64,000 nucleotides of DNA from Micromussa lordhowensis (Eukaryota; Cnidaria; Anthozoa; Scleractinia; Lobophylliidae): the NCBI GenBank assembly GCA_964020085.1, contig OZ026605.1:3951901-4015900 (forward strand), read 5' to 3'. The position numbers and the translations under genes were made by a program. Within the stretch, counting starts at the first letter, position 1. The number at the start of each line of letters is the position of its first letter. This document shows positions 58,401 to 64,000 of the stretch, one piece after another. Below the pieces are notes generated by a model. That model worked only from the letters and a program-made list of their open reading frames with translations. It made no database searches and had not been told where the DNA came from.

Positions 58401-58928
58401 TTAGAATGCACTTTTCTCCTCATCACTCGCATGACTTGGCCGTCTTTGAATTGCCCGAATTTTGCGGTTTGCAAAGCACACGCCAAAAATCAAAGCTATC
58501 ACAATAACTGCTGGAATAATGGTTGCCGCCAGAACAGCTGTCAATGAGTTAGTACTGCTCCCAGAGTTCGTGCCACCGCCCGATTTGGGAATCGTCGTAG
58601 CAGCTCTTTTACACACTCCTTGCTCGCAAATGTCCGTCAGTTTGTCGCATTCATAATTATACCGGCAATTCCCAGGTTTCAAAGTCTTGACTTCTGTCAC
58701 ACACTTGTTTCCAGTGCAGTTTTCTTGCTTCGAAGTGTCGCAATCTCCGTTGTAAGTGCAATAGTTTTCACAATATTTTCTCCCAGAGCATTTGCCGAGG
58801 CAGCATTTCCTCCCCCCGGAAGGAAAACAGGCTTGTTCGTCAGAACATGTAGTTGCAGTAGAAATCGTGATTCTCGCTGTGATAACAATTAAGTGTGTAA
58901 GAATCAAAACACATAAATACGAACGCAT
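58401..58928 (-). CDS. Cys-rich type I membrane protein without PPxY tail (cluster member 2)
   Basis: The second in-frame Met (58928) is preferred because it places a signal peptide (MRSYLCVLILTHLIVITA) at the N-terminus; the frame is open to a Met at 58982. The product is about 175 residues. The Cys-rich ectodomain has the family-like RKCCLGKC and then CTYNGDCDTSKQENC, a second module CRYNYECDKLTDICEQGVC, a Gly/Ser linker, a membrane segment (AVLAATIIPAVIVIALIFGV) and a short basic tail ending SDEEKSAF. Unlike its neighbours, the tail has no PPxY motif. It may act as a non-signalling relative or use a partner. Function is unknown. Confidence 0.75.
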   Translation of the reverse strand: MRSYLCVLILTHLIVITARITISTATTCSDEQACFPSGGRKCCLGKCSGRKYCENYCTYNGDCDTSKQENCTGNKCVTEVKTLKPGNCRYNYECDKLTDICEQGVCKRAATTIPKSGGGTNSGSSTNSLTAVLAATIIPAVIVIALIFGVCFANRKIRAIQRRPSHASDEEKSAF

Positions 58929-60795
58929 AACGGACGCTTCCAGAAAAAAATGATTAAAATCAGGGAGACAAACTTGAGACAATAGCTCTATTCTAAACTG
59001 GCGTGTTTCCGTTGTATGTTCGGTGATATTATTTTAGAAGATTTCAAAGTCGATAGGAAGCCTTGCGCCGTTCGACAATTTGCACGTACCTTTTGTTATT
59101 GTTTTAATTTGTAAACAGCTGCGAAGAGGGTAAAGATTATTTCAGGACAAATGTTTGGAGTCAATCCAAACCCCTTGACAGCTTCACAATAGCCCAGCTG
59201 CCTTTTAAAAGCCTCTCTATCAAAGCGAGGTCCAGTGCACAACCATTCATATGAAAATGAGTTTAAATAATTTACATGTGAATGAAACCATTTTCATATG
59301 AAAGGATGGGCACTAAGACTCGCTTCAAAGAGGTTAAAGGTTTTCGTTGTTCTGTTTTCTCTTGATAAGATAACTGCTGTTTCAAGGATCATTATCCTAA
59401 CAGCCTGGGTTCCCTGTGACAAAACTGGCAACAGACCAGCGGCACAGCGCGAAAAACGACGAGCGAAAAAAACTGCGTGCCAAGCCCCCTCTTTTTCTCG
59501 CGTTACGCCACTAACTGAACGCCTGAAAGAAGTTAAACAGTGGGGTGAATGGAAGTGACCAGTAAATCAAACCTTTTATTCAAAGCTTCTGACTGTACAT
59601 GACTTTAATCAGACAGTGATGCTTAAAACTAAACAAGCGTAAAATTTCAATTAAATTATGCAAAACAGGCAAGGAATTATTTCCTTTCACTGTGTCATGG
59701 CTTTACTGAATAAATGCTGTTCTATAATTTTGGCGTTTATGACAGTCACTAATGACGTGCTGTTTTTAAGCTCTTAATCTACAAGTTTTCAACTGAAAAT
59801 TAATAAAAAAAAAACAAGATCTGACAGTTTGCCGGATTGTACAAATTAAATGATACACAGAGCTGGCAACATGATGCTCGAAAACTACAGCGCTGTAGTA
59901 ACATACATTACAGATATCTCCGTCTAAATTCACTCAAACTGCGAATAAAACAAAATAGAAAATGAAAAGCTAGTACCATGAGAATCATAATTCTAATTCT
60001 GATCACGTACAAAACCACCTAGATCTAATTAATTCAATGCCTCATTCTATTTCCGCATACGTGTTTTTTTATCTTTGCATTTCAAAACAATTTACTCTGT
60101 CAGATAAAAGTATCAGTTCAACCGGTCTTGGTTTGATTGATTAGCTTTGTCGCAATGCGACTGGTTTGAATTATGACAATTTTCCGGTGATATCATTATG
60201 CAGTATTGTTAGACTACTTAGTCTGTTGTCGAGTGCAGATAAATTAGGATAATATATTATAATTCATTGTTTGACAGGCGTCGAAAATATACAATTGTTT
60301 AAAGAATGCATAAGTAGCTGTTACCTGAACGGCCCACTACCTGTTGTGCTGTTGCCACCTGAATGAGTCTCAAGGCATTCGCTGAGATCACGTAGTTAGC
60401 AGATAAATGTTTGATAAGTTTTTAGCACGTCGACATTCGTTTTATTCAAAATAAAAAAGCTAAGAAGAAAAAGCTACCGGCAGTTCAACTATCTTATTCT
60501 CAAATACCTCACAGACACGCAGGGGCAAGGTAGCTTGAAAAGGGAGCGTTATATACTTAATGGAATTAACTCAGCATTGCTTTAATTACTGGCAAACAAA
60601 ATAATTAACTTTAACGATGCTAAAATCTGTTATATTAATTTATAATATAATATAACTTTGTAGCTTTAACTCTTATCGTGTCGAAATAAAGGTTTTATGT
60701 TTTATGTTATAAAGCATCTCACTAATTATTTACATTTCATATTGACTGTTCTCCCCACCATTCCTTCCTTATTCTGGACAAGTCCATTTTCTGAA
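58929..60795. other. Spacer between cluster members 2 and 3
   Basis: About 1.9 kb with no supported gene. The open frame at 59298-59558 looks like part of a repetitive sequence (Lys/Arg-rich, no domain). Segments near 59210-59300 contain an inverted pair around ttcatatgaaaatg and cattttcatatgaa. The right half is AT-rich and probably contains the 3' UTR of member 3. Confidence 0.4.
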
Positions 60796-61536
60796 CTACT
60801 TCGTGGTCACGACGGAAGGCTTGACGGCCTCGTCATAATCTGGTGGCGGCTCTTCCTTTCCTTTCACTTCTCCCTCGAATTCCAGCGCATAGTAAGACGG
60901 CAGAGCGCCAGGAGGCTTGAAGGGACAGGGTCCTGCTCCCGCTTCCATGGCAGTCGCGCCATTGCAAGCTGCACTGCCCTGTTGCATTCGAGAATCCGCA
61001 GTCGCCAAGGGATTCATAGGCATAGCTACCCTTCCAGTTTGGTTAGCTTGCCGCGGCAACACAGTGACGTTCGTAGGTCGCTTTCTAGACTTCTTGAACA
61101 TGAAGTAGATCAATGGTACAAGTGCGATTACAGCAACGAGACAGGATATCACAATAATTTTGCTTCCGGTTGTCCATGCGCGTGCTTTGCTTCTGTGTGT
61201 CTCAGACTGCTTGTGAGGCGACGCTTCAGTTTTCGAGGTGGGATCGGCCTCATGAACTGGCCAAAATTTTTTCGAGTAGGTCTTGGGCGGTGTAAACGAG
61301 GACGGTTCATCTGTCTTCATCTTACAGTATCGAAATCCTCGAAAGTTATAACATTTCTCGCCGGATCTGCAATCGTTGTCGTTGACACAAGGACAATAAT
61401 GATGCCAAACGCAATAGCGCTCGCAGCATCTTCCATAACGGCATTCGCTATCCTCGACGCAGTGAGTAGAATAGACACCCAAGGTGCAACAGGAGATCAG
61501 GGCAAAGAGAAGCGAGAGTGACCAAGAATTCATCAT
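60796..61536 (-). CDS. Cys-rich type I membrane protein with PPxY tail (cluster member 3)
   Basis: Start at the Met-Met pair (61536 or 61533) chosen because it directly precedes a signal peptide (SWSLSLLFALISCCTLGV); the frame is open up to a Met at 61605. The product is about 246 residues. It has one Cys-rich module (HCVEDSECRYGRCCERYC, then CPCVNDNDCRSGEKC), a Ser/Thr/Lys stalk, a membrane segment (IIVISCLVAVIALVPLIYFM) and a basic stop-transfer KKSRKR. The tail has LPSYYALEFEGE and then PPPDYDEAV. This tail end parallels that of member 4 (PPPYSSLEFE, then PPSYDDAV), which supports common descent. The stop lies at 60796. Confidence 0.8.
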   Translation of the reverse strand: MMNSWSLSLLFALISCCTLGVYSTHCVEDSECRYGRCCERYCVWHHYCPCVNDNDCRSGEKCYNFRGFRYCKMKTDEPSSFTPPKTYSKKFWPVHEADPTSKTEASPHKQSETHRSKARAWTTGSKIIVISCLVAVIALVPLIYFMFKKSRKRPTNVTVLPRQANQTGRVAMPMNPLATADSRMQQGSAACNGATAMEAGAGPCPFKPPGALPSYYALEFEGEVKGKEEPPPDYDEAVKPSVVTTK

Positions 61537-61605
61537 TAGTTTTTTCACGAACTCAGAAAAGTTTCTTTGCCGAAACGACGTCGTCAGACTAAACGACCAC
61601 AGCAA

Positions 61606-62566
61606 GGCTTGTGATGAATAAGGAAGGTGTTAACTTGTGGTCAGATTTTATTGACTCTTTGTGTTACCATGTGATTTTAAGGAAGAAATAACATTCGTCT
61701 TGACCATAGTCAGATCTAATTACTATTGTTAGCCTTGTCCCTTCCTTGTTCCCACGCCCCTGTTCAGCTCTACAGACAAATTTCTTTATTTGGCAGATTC
61801 AGGGCCGTAGCCAGAAGAAAATTTTGACTGAGGCAATGTCTATGAATAACTTATGACAGAGGCAATCAGTCCATGGTTGAGTTCTCTTCCTAGGTATTAG
61901 GTACTATAAACAACAAAAGCCAAAGAAATGACCGAGGCAAGTGCCTCGGTTGGCCTGTTACTAGCTACGGCGGTGAGATTACGTTTCGTAAGGAAAGAAA
62001 ATTGTTTCACGCCAAAATGATAAAACATACCAACTTTCAGCTCACGAAAATAAACCCTCCAAGGAATTTCGAATGTATACAATGACCGATAATTTTAATA
62101 TCAAGACTATTTTTACAACTTTAGGGGTCTTAAGATACCAGAGCTCTTATTTAATTTTGATAAAAAAATAGTTCTTACAATTTGCTTTGCCTTGTTATTT
62201 GGCTAGAAAAAATATGTATTAGTTCGCGTTTGCGACAGCGACTAGGAAGTTGCCGCGTTAAAAGTAAATTTACATTTTCCTTTGGAAATACATTACAATA
62301 TGATATATTTCAATACAACATTCGTTCTGATTGGCCAAAAAATAAAAATAATTACGTTTCCATGCCAACGCGAGCGCAGAAAAGCCTACCTAAAGCTTGG
62401 GAACGTTATGGCAACGAAATAAAGGGAATTATTATCCAACTCTGCTTCCTAGAGTACAAATAACGCGCGAAACGAGTACAAATAACAGATATTTGTACTC
62501 GCCTCATTCCTCCCGGCCGCGTGAAGCTCAAAACCTTAGCAAGTCAGAATTTTGGGAAAAGAAATC

Positions 62567-62598
<32 letters not shown>

Positions 62599-63146
62599 GT
62601 GTGTAGTATCGCTGTATATTTTTACTCGCTGTTTGTATTTTGACTCACCCTACGGGCTCGTCAAAATACTGCACAACTCGTAAAAATATACAGCGATACT
62701 ACACACCAAAACGTCTAATAAGATATATGTACTTTCAGATTCATTCCCATTTCAAAGTCAGGGGTCATTCCATCAGTGTCACACAAACCTCTTCTAGGCG
62801 TTCAGTTAGTTGGGACGCAGCGTGGAAAACGGCCGAGTGAAATAAACGAGAGAGAGGCTAATCACTGGGTCCGGTCGCTGCTCGGGAAAGAAGCCCAAGG
62901 AAAGAAGATTAGATCGGAGAGAGCCAAAGCAAGTTTTAAAATAGTCTCATCCATTTTACTACTCCAAACCGTAGAAAACTGAACCACATTGAAAAAGTAT
63001 TTACTTGAAGAAAAACTATACATGGATGAATCTATGTATTTATGGATGAATCTATGTGATGTACGTGTTTACATAGCTCTGATTCTCTTCGTCGCCCAAC
63101 GATACGCTCTGGAGAGTGACGGAGCGGGGGCCAGACCTAATGTGGT
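61606..63146. other. Spacer between cluster members 3 and 4
   Basis: About 1.5 kb without a supported gene. A MITE-like pair of inverted ends (ggccgtagccag near 61802, ctagctacggcg near 61963) suggests a small element. The large fold-back at 62583-62722 is listed separately. Confidence 0.45.
62583..62722. mobile_element. Fold-back with two perfect 43-bp arms
   Basis: 62583-62625 and 62680-62722 are exact inverted complements (starting cttattagacgttttggtg and ending the complement). The 54-base loop contains gactcaccctacgggctcgtc, itself partly self-complementary. The perfect arms imply a recent origin or gene conversion. Confidence 0.85.
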
Positions 63147-63854
63147 TTAGGACTGCGAAACCACTGCTGGCATAGCTGAAATCCTGACTGCATCGTCATA
63201 ACTGGGTGGTTCATCGATTTGTCGTTCAAATTCCAGTGAACTGTAAGGTGGCGGAGCACCACGAGGAGGGGAATGTTCATCCACAAATATCACACTTGGA
63301 TTTCCTGGTTGCGTTTCACGGTAAGTCACGCGAGTTGTGTTCAGCGCAGCTTCTCTTGTCATTCTTGCTAGAGCAAGTCGTGATATAGCTTTCTTGCATA
63401 AGAAACATAGGCTTCCAATCATTAGTGATGCTGCGACGAAAGCCACTGCTACAATCGCTTCGCTTCTAGTCCATGCGTTCTTTACCTGTCCCGATCTGTG
63501 ATTGTCGACACACTGTCCATCTTTGCAAACTGAGCTTCCTTTGCAGTCATTGTCCCGTACACAGTCGATAGGCTGTGTGTACGGTGCAGAGGTAGTGTCG
63601 GATGTTGACGAATGGGTAGTGGGCTTAGGAGATTGAGCCGCTATCGGCCGGCAGCTTAAACTTGGGAGGAAACAAGACTCTCCAGGCGAGCAATCAGCGT
63701 TTCTCCTACAAGGGCAGAACGTTCTCGAAGTGCAGTGACCCAGGCAACATTTCAAAGCGTGGCACTGCTCTTCATCATGACATACATCTTGTGAATGGAC
63801 CCCACTAGTGTGAGAAATTAGAAACACGCTTAGCGAAATCCACCAAATACACAT
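63147..63854 (-). CDS. Cys-rich type I membrane protein with PPxY tail (cluster member 4)
   Basis: The in-frame Met at 63854 is preferred because it precedes a signal peptide (CIWWISLSVFLISHTSGV); the frame is open to a Met at 63908. The product is about 235 residues. It has a first Cys module (VCHDEEQCHALKCCLGHC, then CPCRRNADCSPGESC), a Thr/Ser/Pro linker, a second module (DCVRDNDCKGSSVCKDGQC), a membrane segment (AIVAVAFVAASLMIGSLCFL) and a tail with PPPYSSLEFE and PPSYDDAV. The stop lies at 63147. It is most similar in layout to member 3. WW-domain binding by the tail is inferred from the motifs. Confidence 0.8.
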   Translation of the reverse strand: MCIWWISLSVFLISHTSGVHSQDVCHDEEQCHALKCCLGHCTSRTFCPCRRNADCSPGESCFLPSLSCRPIAAQSPKPTTHSSTSDTTSAPYTQPIDCVRDNDCKGSSVCKDGQCVDNHRSGQVKNAWTRSEAIVAVAFVAASLMIGSLCFLCKKAISRLALARMTREAALNTTRVTYRETQPGNPSVIFVDEHSPPRGAPPPYSSLEFERQIDEPPSYDDAVRISAMPAVVSQS

Positions 63855-64000
63855 CAGCTCTGTGGCATCTTGGACCACTGAGAGAACGGACAAACGACTT
63901 GTGAGCAATGAAGGAAGTGAGACACAACTCTAGGCTGATCTGTTTACTCTTCGTGAAAAGTTTCACTTCCTCATTCGCAGTCCTCTTTCCGAAGTCACGC

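Noticed and set aside
59298..59558. 86-residue Lys/Arg-rich frame between cluster members 2 and 3.
   Set aside because: No domain, no splice context, and composition like dispersed repetitive sequence.

Overview
The window reads as nuclear DNA of an invertebrate animal, most likely an anthozoan cnidarian such as a coral. It is AT-rich and intron-containing, it carries many small fold-back elements, a tRNA-derived SINE and Penelope-type retroelement remains, and two conserved animal genes (PIH1D1 and CSTPP1) can be followed exon by exon. The phylum is inferred from gene style and repeat content. No CRISPR array, rRNA gene or functional tRNA gene was seen.

Positions 1 to about 38.8 kb are an 18.2 kb tandem duplication (unit A from position 1, unit B from 18233, offset about 18.23-18.26 kb). 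It carries two copies of a giant Ser/Thr-rich mucin-like gene. Each copy has two candidate signal-peptide first exons, both ending in the same splice phase. A roughly 5.3 kb intron with fold-back elements and a broken Penelope-like element follows, and then one huge exon of 52-residue repeats. Copy B (24756-38818) is complete: signal peptide, about 2.2 thousand residues of repeats, two SEA domains, a membrane segment and a spliced cytoplasmic tail. Copy A (6514 to 15665 or 17755) has about half the repeats and its 3' part is unrelated. It has no SEA domain or membrane segment and leads into an intron-like stretch filled with a 62-66 bp minisatellite.

The stretch 38.8-43.6 kb is non-genic and built of fold-backs, a diverged direct duplication, a SINE-like insertion and a TTAA-flanked MITE.

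Positions 43.65-54.42 kb hold a divergent gene pair whose start codons are 205 bp apart. On the minus strand is CSTPP1 (10 exons, 307 residues), a centriolar-satellite regulator of tubulin polyglutamylation. On the plus strand is PIH1D1 (5 exons, 294 residues), an R2TP co-chaperone subunit. Both open reading frames close exactly with consensus splice sites. CSTPP1 introns hold a tRNA-derived SINE, a pogo-like element, large fold-backs and an element with heptamer-repeat ends.

Positions 56.2-63.9 kb hold four intronless genes, all on the minus strand. Each encodes a small type I membrane protein with a signal peptide, a cysteine-rich ectodomain and one membrane segment. Three of them have cytoplasmic tails with PPxY motifs of the kind bound by WW-domain proteins. 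They look like a local family expansion. Their function is unknown.
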